The notes: generated from the sequence alone by a model not told the origin. DNA of 64,000 nt from Chryseobacterium mucoviscidosis (GCF_002177115.1 NZ_MVAG01000193.1:124001-188000); one strand, 5' to 3'; positions 44,478 to 53,908 are shown, numbered from the stretch's first letter. Program-made: numbers and translations.

Positions 44478-44521
44478 AAAGGCACAGTAAAAACTGCATT
44501 GATTGCCATTGCTGTGCCTTT
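44478..44521 (+). terminator. Terminator-like hairpin before the polymerase-like gene
   Basis: Perfect 10-bp stem (aaaggcacag/ctgtgccttt) with a 24-nt loop and T-rich end. Confidence 0.6.
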
Positions 44522-44536
44522 TTAACAACAAAAAAA

Positions 44537-45532
44537 ATGAAAATACAACAATACAAAACCAAAAGTTCAAACCATAGAATCAATGCAACAGCTTTTTATC
44601 ATAAGGATTTTCAATGGAAGGTTATATTACCCACAAAAGTTTATAATTATTTGGTAGATATGGTTGAGAAAAAACCACCTTTCAAAACGTTTAAATTAGC
44701 ACTGGCAATGTATTACTTGAGTTTGATTATCAGCATTCCCGCCCGTAAAAAAGATAAAACTTACAAATGGGGGTATATCCCTTTAAATTCAAGAGTATTA
44801 GAGAAAAAATATTATAAATACAATCGATACTTTGATTATTTCCTTGATATTGAAATTATTCAAAAGATAAATTATTCAACTTATACTAATGCGAGTAATG
44901 GTTACAGATTCAATTATTCTGCAATTAAAACAGAAGGTAATGAATGTCTGGATTTTTCAATTTTTGAAATCTCGGATGAAAAACTCAACGAAAAAATTCT
45001 GGATGAAAATTTTTCAAATGATTGTCCACATCTTACAAAATGGCTAAATAAAGGACTTATTATTGATTTTGACAATTTAATTGCCAGTATGGAAGATAAA
45101 TTCTGTTATAATAAATATGATGCAGTTTATAGTAAACCTAATCCAATAATAGCAAATGTTTATAATTATTGGCATTGTGCTTTAATGATGAAAAATCAGA
45201 TTTTCAGAGCAACAAGAGATGATAATTCTGATAATAGAATCCATACCAATCTTACCAACCTTCCAAAATCATTTAGACCTTTTTTGAGTTATGAGGGTGA
45301 AATGATTGCAAGTCTGGATATTAAAAATTCTCAACCTTATTTTATGGTTTTGTTGTTAGAAAGATATTATCCTGAAATGCCACTTTGGACGATACATGAT
45401 TCAATATGTACAACAATGCGATGGTTTTCCACGATGCAAAGTGTAACAAAATCACTATTTTCAGAATATTCTGCGGATATGAACCCAAAATTTGAATCGG
45501 AAGACTGGATAACTAAAGATAAATCCGCCTGA
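44537..45532 (+). CDS. Polymerase-like mobile-element protein with probable internal deletion
   Basis: 331 residues. DNRIHTNLTNLPKSFRPFL then ASLDIKNSQPYF resembles motif A of family A polymerases (Asp261), and WTIHDSIC resembles motif C (His287-Asp288). In a working polymerase these are separated by 100 or more residues including motif B; here only 25 separate them. I infer an in-frame deletion of the fingers region, so catalysis is unlikely. The N-terminal ~230 residues are Tyr/Lys-rich with no motif I recognise. The family resemblance is by eye only. Confidence 0.5.
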   Translation: MKIQQYKTKSSNHRINATAFYHKDFQWKVILPTKVYNYLVDMVEKKPPFKTFKLALAMYYLSLIISIPARKKDKTYKWGYIPLNSRVLEKKYYKYNRYFDYFLDIEIIQKINYSTYTNASNGYRFNYSAIKTEGNECLDFSIFEISDEKLNEKILDENFSNDCPHLTKWLNKGLIIDFDNLIASMEDKFCYNKYDAVYSKPNPIIANVYNYWHCALMMKNQIFRATRDDNSDNRIHTNLTNLPKSFRPFLSYEGEMIASLDIKNSQPYFMVLLLERYYPEMPLWTIHDSICTTMRWFSTMQSVTKSLFSEYSADMNPKFESEDWITKDKSA

Positions 45533-45940
45533 TGAACCCTAAAAAGTGGTTTAGGATGGATTGTATGAGAATAATTAAAGATATAAATATTTAGATTACT
45601 ATGGTATTATCTTCGAGGTTTTTATATAAAGTCTTTATTCATGGTGGTTATAGCATTTTTGAGTGATAATATGATTAATTCTATGTTTACAAATGAATTT
45701 ATGATTTTATAAATAGTGAGCTATATCATCTACTTCTTATTAGTTGAAAATCAGTAAGAAAGAATGAAAATCGAAACATGGGTTGTAAATTGAAAGTCGG
45801 TTTTGTGGTCTAAAAAGAAAAAAAGTAGGATACAATTATTATTAAATTTCATTTTTACGGAAAACCATAATGGAGTTTTTATTCCTTTATTATTTTTATA
45901 ATTTATAAATTTAGCAAAACTATTTCCATAATATTTAACC
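45533..45940. other. Non-coding gap, strongly AT-rich
   Basis: No frame with coding character on either strand. It probably holds the promoter of the Gabija operon near 45900-45930. No RNA or repeat was recognised. Confidence 0.5.
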
Positions 45941-47983
45941 ATGAAAATAACTAAAATTTCCGTCACTAACTTTCGTCTATTAGATAATATTTCAGTAAAT
46001 ATAGAAAATGATATAACATTAATTGTTGGAAAAAACAATACTGGAAAAACATCTCTTTTTGAGATCATTAACCTATTTCTAGGAGGAAAGCATAAAATTT
46101 CCTTTCATGATTTTTCTCAAAATAGTTATGAAATTTTTGAAAATTGTTATAAAAAATTTAAAGATGAATTGCTCTTTGAAGTAGATGAAACAGAACGAGA
46201 TAGATTGGAAAAAGAAATTATCTTGAATATTCCTAGAATTACTCTGGAAATAAAGATTGAATATGATAAAATTAAAGATTCTTTAATAAATATAAGTGAT
46301 TTTATCTCTGATTTAGATGATGCAAAAACAGAAGCAACAATACTCTTTAAACACGAGCCTAGTGATAGAATTAATCTTTTCAAAACATTTCATAATAGAG
46401 CAAATCAAGACATAAAATTAATTGAATGGTTAAATGAAAATATTACAGGATATTATTCCACTCGTCTTTTTGGAGGAGATAATTTGATAGAAGATAATAT
46501 TTTAAGTAGAATTTCAAAAGTTTTATATTTTGAGAGTATTCAAGCATCTAGAAAATTAGATGATATTAAGACAGATAAGAATCGATCATTAGCCGTTGGT
46601 TTTTCTGATTATTATCAAAATGTTCATGGTGATCAGAACGCTGATGTTGAAGCGCTTAAAAGTACTTTAAAATATGTATCTACTGAATTGGACGGAAAAT
46701 ATGAAAAAGTCCTTGAAAAAATTCTCGAAAAGCTTAAATCATTCGGTGTCGATAAGGAAATAAATATTCCTGAAATAATATTGAAGTCTAAATTCGATCC
46801 AGAGAGCATTATAAAAAATAATATAAAATACTTTTACAAAAATGGTGATATTGAGCTTCCCGAAAACTATAATGGATTAGGATATAGTAATTTAATTTTT
46901 TTAGTTTTAAAAATTGTTTCCTTTATCGAAAATTTCAAAAAAAATAAAGCGAAGCATGAAACTGAAATCTTAACTATTCTTCTTGAAGAACCAGAAGCGC
47001 ATTTACATCCACAGATGCAACAAGTATTTGTTGAACAGGTGAGAGAAACTATTGAAAAAACTTTATCAGAAGACAAAGTACAAGTACAATTAATTATCAG
47101 TACTCATTCTTCTCATATGATTGCTGAAGCAGGTTTAAATGTGAAAAGGAGTTTTGAAAGAATTAGATATTTCAATAAATTCAAAAAAGATGGGAAGAAT
47201 TTTATTGAAGTTAAAGATTTTAATGACTTCAAGCATAAAGAGAAACAAGAAGATACTTTTAGGTTTTTAAAACAATATTTAAATTTAAACAAATGTGATC
47301 TGTTTTTTGCCGACAAAGTAATTATGGTTGAGGGTATCACAGAAAAACTTTTAATGCCGATATTTATCAAGAAAGTTTCTGAAAAATTAGAAAATGAATA
47401 TGTTTCAATCATTGAAGTTGGTGGAGCATATACTCATAAATTTAAAGAATTCTTTAAGTTTTTAAACACAAAAGTTCTTATTGTGACAGACCTTGACTCA
47501 GTAGATCCAGAGGATAATAGAAAGGCTTGTAAGGTTAGTACTCCAAATTCGAAAACTTCAAATCAAACTTTAAAACAATGGCTACCTCAAAAAGAGCTAA
47601 TATCAGAATTATTATCTGCATCTGAAGATTCAAAAATTGATTCTGGAATAATTCGGGTAGCCTATCAAGTGACAGAAGAAAGTCATTCTTACACTGCTCG
47701 AAGTCTAGAGGAAGCTATTATTAATTGTAATAATCCTTTTTTTTCTTACTCGGCTAAAGACTTAAAAGTAAATGATTATTTTGATCTATTAAAAGGAAAA
47801 GATCTTACTGTAGAGCCTTATGATTTAGCACCAAATTCAAAAGAAAAAACAATATTTACATTTGATTTGATGACTTTTGACGAAAAAGGAACTAAGCAAC
47901 AATGGATAGTCCCTAAATATATTAAAGAAGGCCTGGAATGGTTGGCAAAAAATGATCACATAGAAATTGCAAAAATTGACTAG
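45941..47983 (+). CDS. gajA: Gabija protein GajA, OLD-family ATPase-TOPRIM endonuclease
   Basis: 680 residues. The ATPase domain starts ITKISVTNFRLLDNI with Walker A GKNNTGKTS at residues 30-38, and ILLEEPEAHLHPQMQQVF (signature and Walker B) near residue 350. The C-terminal TOPRIM domain has MVEGITEKLLMPIF and VLIVTDLDSVD. GajA is a nucleotide-sensing DNA endonuclease of the Gabija anti-phage system. The helicase gene follows after one nucleotide, the diagnostic gene pair. Confidence 0.9.
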   Translation: MKITKISVTNFRLLDNISVNIENDITLIVGKNNTGKTSLFEIINLFLGGKHKISFHDFSQNSYEIFENCYKKFKDELLFEVDETERDRLEKEIILNIPRITLEIKIEYDKIKDSLINISDFISDLDDAKTEATILFKHEPSDRINLFKTFHNRANQDIKLIEWLNENITGYYSTRLFGGDNLIEDNILSRISKVLYFESIQASRKLDDIKTDKNRSLAVGFSDYYQNVHGDQNADVEALKSTLKYVSTELDGKYEKVLEKILEKLKSFGVDKEINIPEIILKSKFDPESIIKNNIKYFYKNGDIELPENYNGLGYSNLIFLVLKIVSFIENFKKNKAKHETEILTILLEEPEAHLHPQMQQVFVEQVRETIEKTLSEDKVQVQLIISTHSSHMIAEAGLNVKRSFERIRYFNKFKKDGKNFIEVKDFNDFKHKEKQEDTFRFLKQYLNLNKCDLFFADKVIMVEGITEKLLMPIFIKKVSEKLENEYVSIIEVGGAYTHKFKEFFKFLNTKVLIVTDLDSVDPEDNRKACKVSTPNSKTSNQTLKQWLPQKELISELLSASEDSKIDSGIIRVAYQVTEESHSYTARSLEEAIINCNNPFFSYSAKDLKVNDYFDLLKGKDLTVEPYDLAPNSKEKTIFTFDLMTFDEKGTKQQWIVPKYIKEGLEWLAKNDHIEIAKID

Positions 47984-47984
47984 T

Positions 47985-49805
47985 ATGGCAGCATTTGACG
48001 AAGTAAAAGAATGTATTGAGAAAAAATCAAGTTTTGTTGTTGAAGCTGGTGCTGGTTCAGGTAAAACGTATTTATTAATCCAAACATTAAACCATTTAAT
48101 TGAATTGCAAGGAGATAATTTAAACTTGAATAATCAAAGTATCATCTGTATTACATATACCAATGTAGCTAAGAATGAAATTATCAAAAGAATTGAATTT
48201 AATGATTTGGTTAATGTATATACAATTCACGAATTTTTATGGCAATCTATCAAACAATTCCAAAAACAACTTAAAATTGAATTATGCAAGCTGAACGAAA
48301 TAAGGTATCAAAAAGACGTTGATAATGATAAAGCTTCTAAGTATATTAAAAACTTAAAAGACCGAGTTAATAATATTGAAACAGTATTTTATAATGATTC
48401 CTCTTTTCGTGATTTTGAGAATGGAGAGTTACATCATGATGATGTTATCGAATTGGCTAAAATGCTTTTTGAAAATTACTCTTTGTTAACATCAATTGTA
48501 GCACAAAAATATCCATATATTTTTATAGACGAATATCAAGATACATCTTTAGATACAGTACAAACTCTAATAGATTTTTTATTAAAAAGAAATGAAAAAA
48601 ATATTGTATTGGGTTTCTATGGGGATTCTCATCAAAAAATTTATGATACAGGTGTTGGAAACCTGGAAAATTATTACACAGGAGAGAATAAAACTTTAGT
48701 CTTAATTAAAAAAGAAGAAAATTATAGATCTTCAAAAGAAGTTGTAAAGTTATTAAATAGCTTTAGAACAAATATTGAGCAAAAGCCTCAAAAAGAAATA
48801 CAAGGTTCAATTAAATTTCTTTATTGGAAAAATCATCCTGAAAAAGGAGGAAAGCAAAAAGTAACTGAATTTGAAAATTCATTAAAAAGTCACAAAAATG
48901 ATTTCTATGATAAAGTTGTAAATAAATTAATAGAGCAAGGTTGGGTTTTTAACGCAGAATCAGACAAGATTCTTGTTTTAGCAAATAGTCGTATAGCAGA
49001 AAGAGCAGGTTTTTCGAATCTTTATAAATTGTTTTCCCAAAGATTTGGGCAATCAGTTAAGGAAAGGCTTTTAGACAGAAATCATATCCTTATAAGATTA
49101 GTTGCAGGTTATGTTGATAAGAAAAACTCTCAAGAAAGACCAGTTGGATTAGAGCATTTATTGATTTATTGGAATCAGAACAACCATAACGAAGTAATTC
49201 GATTTATTAAGAAAAATGGTACTCTATTAAGTGAATTTAAGCATTATAAAAAGAAAATAATATCTGAAACTTTAGATAACTTAAATAATACTAGAGGTGA
49301 AAAAACAATCAAAGAAGTTTTAAAAATTGTATTCGATAAAGAAATAATTTCATCAAATTCTTTTAATGAATATTTAAAAAGGATAAATCAAGATTCAGAA
49401 GGATTAGATCAAGATGCTAAAGAAAGAATAGAAAAAGATAAAAAGTTCTATGATGCCTTTATAAATCTACCTTATAAAGAAATTTTAAATTTCTGGAAAC
49501 ATATACAAAATGAAACTGTCTTTTCTACCAAGCACGGAACCAAAGGTGACGAATATAGAAACGTCTTAACTGTAATCGATGATACCGAGTGGAAACAAGA
49601 ATATAACTTCAATAATTTTTTTAATGACTCAGAAGAAAAACCAGAAAGAAAATTACGCACACGAAACCTTTTTTATGTAGAATGTTCTAGAGCAAAAGAG
49701 AATTTAGTTGTGTTAATGTTATCTAAAATTGATGATGCAACATTCGAAAATATTAAAAAATGGTTTGGAAAAGATAATGTAATTGATTTGCTGGAATTTA
49801 TATAA
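47985..49805 (+). CDS. gajB: Gabija protein GajB, UvrD-like helicase
   Basis: 606 residues from the ATG at 47985, one nt after the gajA stop; the longer frame begins on TTG inside gajA. Superfamily 1 motifs are AGAGSGKTYL (I, residues 21-30), CITYTNVAKNEI (Ia), YIFIDEYQDTSLDTVQ (II), GFYGDSHQKIYD (III) and FYVECSRAKENL (VI). KHGTKGDEYRNVL is the usual motif V region. With GajA it forms the Gabija complex that stops phage replication. Confidence 0.9.
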   Translation: MAAFDEVKECIEKKSSFVVEAGAGSGKTYLLIQTLNHLIELQGDNLNLNNQSIICITYTNVAKNEIIKRIEFNDLVNVYTIHEFLWQSIKQFQKQLKIELCKLNEIRYQKDVDNDKASKYIKNLKDRVNNIETVFYNDSSFRDFENGELHHDDVIELAKMLFENYSLLTSIVAQKYPYIFIDEYQDTSLDTVQTLIDFLLKRNEKNIVLGFYGDSHQKIYDTGVGNLENYYTGENKTLVLIKKEENYRSSKEVVKLLNSFRTNIEQKPQKEIQGSIKFLYWKNHPEKGGKQKVTEFENSLKSHKNDFYDKVVNKLIEQGWVFNAESDKILVLANSRIAERAGFSNLYKLFSQRFGQSVKERLLDRNHILIRLVAGYVDKKNSQERPVGLEHLLIYWNQNNHNEVIRFIKKNGTLLSEFKHYKKKIISETLDNLNNTRGEKTIKEVLKIVFDKEIISSNSFNEYLKRINQDSEGLDQDAKERIEKDKKFYDAFINLPYKEILNFWKHIQNETVFSTKHGTKGDEYRNVLTVIDDTEWKQEYNFNNFFNDSEEKPERKLRTRNLFYVECSRAKENLVVLMLSKIDDATFENIKKWFGKDNVIDLLEFI

Positions 49806-49862
49806 AGGATAAGCTTGTTTTAATTAGTTGAATTAGTCAAAAACTTAGAAATCATTTGATGG

Positions 49863-50912
49863 TTAGACTTTTTGTAATTCAATATCTATTTTAAAAATTT
49901 TATCTACTAAATACTTTCCGAATTCTTGCGTTAGTTTTAATTTGTCAGCACCTCGCATAAGGCTTCCATAACTATTTTTACCACTAGGGGTAATGTTAAA
50001 AATTGTTTTTACGAGAAATTCTGCTTTTTGATTGGAGATAGTAATATTGTTATTTGCCCAATTTCGACCATAATTAGGAGTTAGGTTTTCGCCAATAAGA
50101 TAAAAGGGCCATCGGCTATTACTATTAATACTTTTTATAGAAGACTTTACTCTCGATATTGAAAGAATCTTTAAATGTCCAACAGCATATGAGATTATAA
50201 TATCATTTTTTTTAATACCATGAGGTTGTTTAGCAAAATGTAAATCGCTTTCAATTTCATCAAATTTTTCGCTTAGAGAGATTATATTACCAGTTACACC
50301 TATTGGTTTAAGCCAAAAAGTTGTTTTTGAATCAATATTAAAATAATTATCTTTATTCTCAAAGAGCAAAGATAAATTTAATTTTATCGATTTTTTTTCG
50401 ATTTTCGGTTTAGGTGTTTGTTGGATATGGCTAAGAAAAAGATCAATATTTAGTTCATTTAAACTTTTATATTTTATACTATTTATGATGCTATTTTTAA
50501 TTTCCTTAATTTCATTGTAATTATCAATTATGATTCCCCACTCATTATTAATTCTTAATCCATTGTCAGTAAAATTGGCAGAGGTAATGATTGCTTTTGC
50601 TTGATAGTCTTCTTCAGCAATGAAAATTTTTCCATGAAGTGAATTATCAATTAATATTTCAAATTCAATATTTTTAAGATTGAAAATATTGTATAATTGT
50701 TTAAAGTATATTATTTTTGAATACTGATCTAAATCGTAAGGTTTTAGCGTTGTAATTATTGTAACCTTTTGCAAATTAAATAAATTACTAAAATTAAAGA
50801 GATCTATATTTTTTGTAATGAATGGACTAATTATAACTATTTCTTTTGCTGATTTAAAAATATCAGTAAGATAGCTTAAATGATTTTTTCTTGTAAGATT
50901 ATTTATTATCAT
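49863..50912 (-). CDS. PLD-like nuclease with a possible EVE/PUA-like C-terminal domain
   Basis: 349 residues. The N-terminal ~170 residues form a phospholipase D-type domain with one HxK motif (SLHGKIFI, H93 and K95) and SANFTDNG, as in single-HKD nucleases that work as dimers. The C-terminal ~150 residues (TFWLKPIGVTGN, then HGIKKNDIIISYAVGHLKILSISRV, PFYLIGENL) resemble an EVE/PUA-like domain, a fold that can recognise modified bases. A modification-dependent restriction enzyme is an attractive reading. It converges with gajB and lies 34 nt downstream of the PvuII-like gene. Confidence 0.6.
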   Translation of the reverse strand: MIINNLTRKNHLSYLTDIFKSAKEIVIISPFITKNIDLFNFSNLFNLQKVTIITTLKPYDLDQYSKIIYFKQLYNIFNLKNIEFEILIDNSLHGKIFIAEEDYQAKAIITSANFTDNGLRINNEWGIIIDNYNEIKEIKNSIINSIKYKSLNELNIDLFLSHIQQTPKPKIEKKSIKLNLSLLFENKDNYFNIDSKTTFWLKPIGVTGNIISLSEKFDEIESDLHFAKQPHGIKKNDIIISYAVGHLKILSISRVKSSIKSINSNSRWPFYLIGENLTPNYGRNWANNNITISNQKAEFLVKTIFNITPSGKNSYGSLMRGADKLKLTQEFGKYLVDKIFKIDIELQKV

Positions 50913-50946
50913 TCTTCCCGAAAATGTAGTAATTAATTATTAGTTC

Positions 50947-51696
50947 TTACTCCAATTCTGCTTTTTTAAATACTCCTGTTTCGTCAGCCTTATATAAAAG
51001 CTTTCCAATACTTCTGACATACTTCAATGGAATTTTTGGATTATTAATATCTTTTCCTCCTGTATCATACCACTTTTGTTGCCACGTAGAATAGTAAGGT
51101 TCTAAATCGGATGGAGTTAATTTATAAATCTCTTTTAGCTCTACGCCTTCATATACTGCAAATATCCAGTCTACTAATCTGTATTTTGCAATAATAGTGG
51201 GATTCATATGGTGATGTGTTGAAAATCCTTTTGTAAGTAAAACATTTAGAGATTTTAATTCGTATTCATTACCATATTTATCTACCGCATCATTTCCTTC
51301 TCTTCCTGGAAGATCTTCAAGACCTGTAACTAGTAATACCTGTAAGAGCTTGCCTCCATTATCTTGAAATATGTCGTTTATATTATTAGTTTCTGTAGCT
51401 AGTTTTTGATACTCCCTAATAAATGGTATTAAATGATTAAGTCTTTCTATTGGAGTGTTAAGCTCATTAGTTGATAATAAAAATTGAATAGGAATTTCAA
51501 GTGCAGTGGCTATTTTTTGTAGCATTCCTAGAGTAACATTGTGCCTAGCGTTTTCAATATACCCAATGTATGTTCGATCAATATCGGCTTCATTTGCTAA
51601 ATCTTCTTGTGTGAAACCTTTTTTCTTTCTATAATATAAGACATTTTTCGCTATTGTAGTTAATAGAGGTAAAATGTCTTCATTTGCATCACTCAT
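50947..51696 (-). CDS. PvuII-type restriction endonuclease fused to a controller HTH domain
   Basis: 249 residues. Residues ~14-72 are an XRE HTH (RKKKGFTQEDLANEADIDRTYIGYIENARHNVT) of the controller (C) protein type. Residues ~88-249 match R.PvuII closely: INDIFQDNGGKLLQVLL, LPGREGNDAVD (Asp136), YELKS (Glu146, Lys148), GFSTHHHMNP and DINNPKIP. The nuclease should cut CAGCTG, inferred from this similarity. In PvuII itself the C protein is a separate gene; here one polypeptide combines regulator and nuclease. Natural C-R fusions are known. Divergent from its methylase across a 110-bp operator region. Confidence 0.92.
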   Translation of the reverse strand: MSDANEDILPLLTTIAKNVLYYRKKKGFTQEDLANEADIDRTYIGYIENARHNVTLGMLQKIATALEIPIQFLLSTNELNTPIERLNHLIPFIREYQKLATETNNINDIFQDNGGKLLQVLLVTGLEDLPGREGNDAVDKYGNEYELKSLNVLLTKGFSTHHHMNPTIIAKYRLVDWIFAVYEGVELKEIYKLTPSDLEPYYSTWQQKWYDTGGKDINNPKIPLKYVRSIGKLLYKADETGVFKKAELE

Positions 51697-51747
51697 TTTT
51701 ATTATATTTGCTGCCTATAAAAATCAAAATATTTAGTAAAAAATCTC

Positions 51748-51763
51748 TCCGAATATATTCGGA
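51748..51763. promoter_or_regulatory. Controller operator, perfect palindrome
   Basis: tccgaatatattcgga is a perfect 16-bp palindrome between the divergent nuclease and methylase genes. It is the likely binding site of the fused C domain. Confidence 0.65.
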
Positions 51764-51789
51764 ATTTTAATATTTGCTAAATACTTTAC

Positions 51790-51805
51790 TCTTAATATAT
51801 ACGGA
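51790..51805. promoter_or_regulatory. Controller operator, second imperfect site
   Basis: tcttaatatatacgga matches the first operator at 13 of 16 positions, 42 bp further on and touching the methylase start region. Two sites of unequal strength fit the usual C-protein switch. Confidence 0.5.
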
Positions 51806-51806
51806 G

Positions 51807-52754
51807 ATGCGGAACTTACAATATGCTTATTCAACAAACCTAGGTAAATGTTTTGTTGGGGATTCTTTAGAATTAATTGACCATTTAGATGATGATAGTG
51901 TAGATTTATGCTTTACAAGTCCTCCTTTTGCTTTGTTAAGAAAAAAAGATTACGGAAACAAAGAACAAGATGAATACGTTGAGTGGTTGACTCAATTTGC
52001 ATATAAAATACTCCCTAAATTAAAGGAGACAGGTAGTTTTGTAGTTGATTTAGGAGGAGCTTATGAAAGGGGTTTTCCCGTTAGAAGCTTGTATAACTAT
52101 AAAGTCTTAATAAAATTTTGTGAAGAAGTTGGCTTCAATTTGGCTGAAGAGTTTTTTTGGAATAATCCTTCAAAATTACCAAGTCCAATAGAATGGGTGA
52201 ACAAACGAAAAATTAGAGTAAAGGATTCTGTAAATACTGTGTGGTGGTTTTCCAAAAGTAAATTTCCTAAATCAGATGTTAAAAAGGTTTTAACTCCATA
52301 TAGTGACAGGATGAAAAAGCTCATTGAAAACCCTGAAGGATTTTACAAACCTGCAAAGCGTCCATCAGGTCACGATATAGGTAAGAGTTTTGGAAATGAT
52401 AATGGGGGAGCTATACCATCAAACTTATTAAATTTTTCTAACTCGGATTCAAATTCAAAGTATATGAAATTCTGTAAGGTAAATGGTCTAAAGACACACC
52501 CTGCAAGATTTCCAAAGAAGCTACCAGAATTTTTTATAAATCTTCTTACTGATCCAAATGATTTGGTAGTAGATATTTTTGGAGGTAGTAATACTACAGG
52601 AGAGGTTTGTGAAGAATTAAATAGACGTTGGTATTCTTTTGAATTAGATAGGGAGTATGTGGCTGCATCTACATTTCGATTTTTAAATGATAATACTAGC
52701 AATTCCATTGAATTTTATAATAGAGTAATATTAGAACAGAGTATTGATTTTTAA
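51807..52754 (+). CDS. PvuII-type DNA (cytosine-N4) methyltransferase
   Basis: 315 residues from the ATG at 51807 (the longer frame begins on TTG). The order of motifs is permuted: CFTSPPFALLRKK (motif IV, SPPF typical of N4-cytosine enzymes), FVVDLGGAY, NPSKLPSPIEWVNKRKIRVKD, HPARFPKKLPEFFI, and VDIFGGSNTTG (motif I) near the C-terminus. The long identical blocks match M.PvuII, so it should protect CAGCTG at the inner cytosine. It is the partner of the fused nuclease. Confidence 0.93.
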   Translation: MRNLQYAYSTNLGKCFVGDSLELIDHLDDDSVDLCFTSPPFALLRKKDYGNKEQDEYVEWLTQFAYKILPKLKETGSFVVDLGGAYERGFPVRSLYNYKVLIKFCEEVGFNLAEEFFWNNPSKLPSPIEWVNKRKIRVKDSVNTVWWFSKSKFPKSDVKKVLTPYSDRMKKLIENPEGFYKPAKRPSGHDIGKSFGNDNGGAIPSNLLNFSNSDSNSKYMKFCKVNGLKTHPARFPKKLPEFFINLLTDPNDLVVDIFGGSNTTGEVCEELNRRWYSFELDREYVAASTFRFLNDNTSNSIEFYNRVILEQSIDF

Positions 52755-52783
52755 TAATCAATATAAGTTTGAATTTTTTAAAT

Positions 52784-52810
52784 AAAAAGCCTTTAAATCT
52801 AAGGCTTTTT
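52784..52810. terminator. Bidirectional terminator after the methylase
   Basis: Perfect 10-bp stem (aaaaagcctt/aaggcttttt) with a 7-nt loop, between convergent genes. Confidence 0.85.
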
Positions 52811-52814
52811 ATAT

Positions 52815-53417
52815 TTATATTTCTATTGAGCAGTTTGGACAAAATAAAAATATTTTAATCATTTCTCTATATCTTAAATGGATTTTAATATACTCTTGTA
52901 ATATTGACAATGCAATTTTTAGCAATCTTTCTTCCTTAAAACCTAAAACAATATAAAATTTGGTAGTATCTAGAGTACTGATTTTATATACCCCATTATT
53001 GATGTTTTTTACTTTACTAGGTATTATAGATTCATTAATTTTAATTATATCACATAAAATATTGTGGTTAAATTTGTCGGCATTTCGAATAAACTTTAGT
53101 TCAATTCCAATAGTTTCACCATCATAAAAATACCCCTTATGTGGATAATTGAAATCATATATTAATCTGTCAATTTCATCAAATTTTTCAACAGATAACT
53201 TTTCTTCATTAAGAATTGTTAGATCGAGCTCAAAACCACTTTTTTTATCATCCTTAAACCAAGATATTTGTGAATGGATTGGTAAACCCCTTAATTTAGC
53301 ATAAGAAAAAATTAGACATTCTAAATCACCCTCTGTTATAATAAGATTCCTGTTTTTCTGATAATCCGAAAATAATTTTAGTAAAGCAGATTCAAGTGTA
53401 TTGATCCAAGTTTCCAT
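52815..53417 (-). CDS. Possible PD-(D/E)xK nuclease-like protein, unknown
   Basis: 200 residues from the ATG at 53417 (the longer start would add a hydrophobic leader with no signal cleavage site). ITEGDLECLIFSYAKL is followed by FELDLTIL and TIGIELKF; the D...ExK spacing is that of PD-(D/E)xK nucleases. CPNC lies at the very C-terminus. It sits beside the restriction-modification pair, so a defence role is plausible, but I do not recognise a family. Confidence 0.45.
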   Translation of the reverse strand: METWINTLESALLKLFSDYQKNRNLIITEGDLECLIFSYAKLRGLPIHSQISWFKDDKKSGFELDLTILNEEKLSVEKFDEIDRLIYDFNYPHKGYFYDGETIGIELKFIRNADKFNHNILCDIIKINESIIPSKVKNINNGVYKISTLDTTKFYIVLGFKEERLLKIALSILQEYIKIHLRYREMIKIFLFCPNCSIEI

Positions 53418-53526
53418 TTGAAATAAATTTATTGTTAATAAAAGAACCAAATATAAGGAGAACATTTATTGCGAACTTACTTCATATAGCTTCCATTTTA
53501 TAATTGTTACATAGTTATCTTAAGAT

Positions 53527-53904
53527 TTATTTTATATTTATATATCTTGTTCCATCTCCTGCAAGGTTCATAATCTCTAATCTATTTTTGTTATAAGAGA
53601 AAATATATAGCTTGTCTTCTCGGCTTCGCAAAAAACAACTTACAGATTCTCCAAATTTGCCGAAATTGTCGCATCTGCTTTTAGGGTCAATCTTAAAAAT
53701 ATAAGGTTTTAGAAGTTCTGAATCTTTGATGCTCACAGTTTTCTTGATGTTATCAATTGTAATTTTTGCTTTTTGTGGAATCAGATCGGTTAAGTTACCT
53801 TTTTCAACAACCTGAATCATATTATAATTCAATGTTTTTATCTGTGCAGAAATGGTTTGTACAGCAGAAATCAATATCAAACCTGCAATAATTTTTATTT
53901 TCAT
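53527..53904 (-). CDS. Secreted small protein of unknown function
   Basis: 125 residues with signal peptide MKIKIIAGLILISAVQTISA, then a beta-rich domain with two Cys residues (SRCDNF, SVSCFL). It begins 4 nt after the lipoprotein gene at 53909, so the pair is an operon. No family recognised. Confidence 0.7.
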   Translation of the reverse strand: MKIKIIAGLILISAVQTISAQIKTLNYNMIQVVEKGNLTDLIPQKAKITIDNIKKTVSIKDSELLKPYIFKIDPKSRCDNFGKFGESVSCFLRSREDKLYIFSYNKNRLEIMNLAGDGTRYINIK

Positions 53905-53908
53905 CGCT

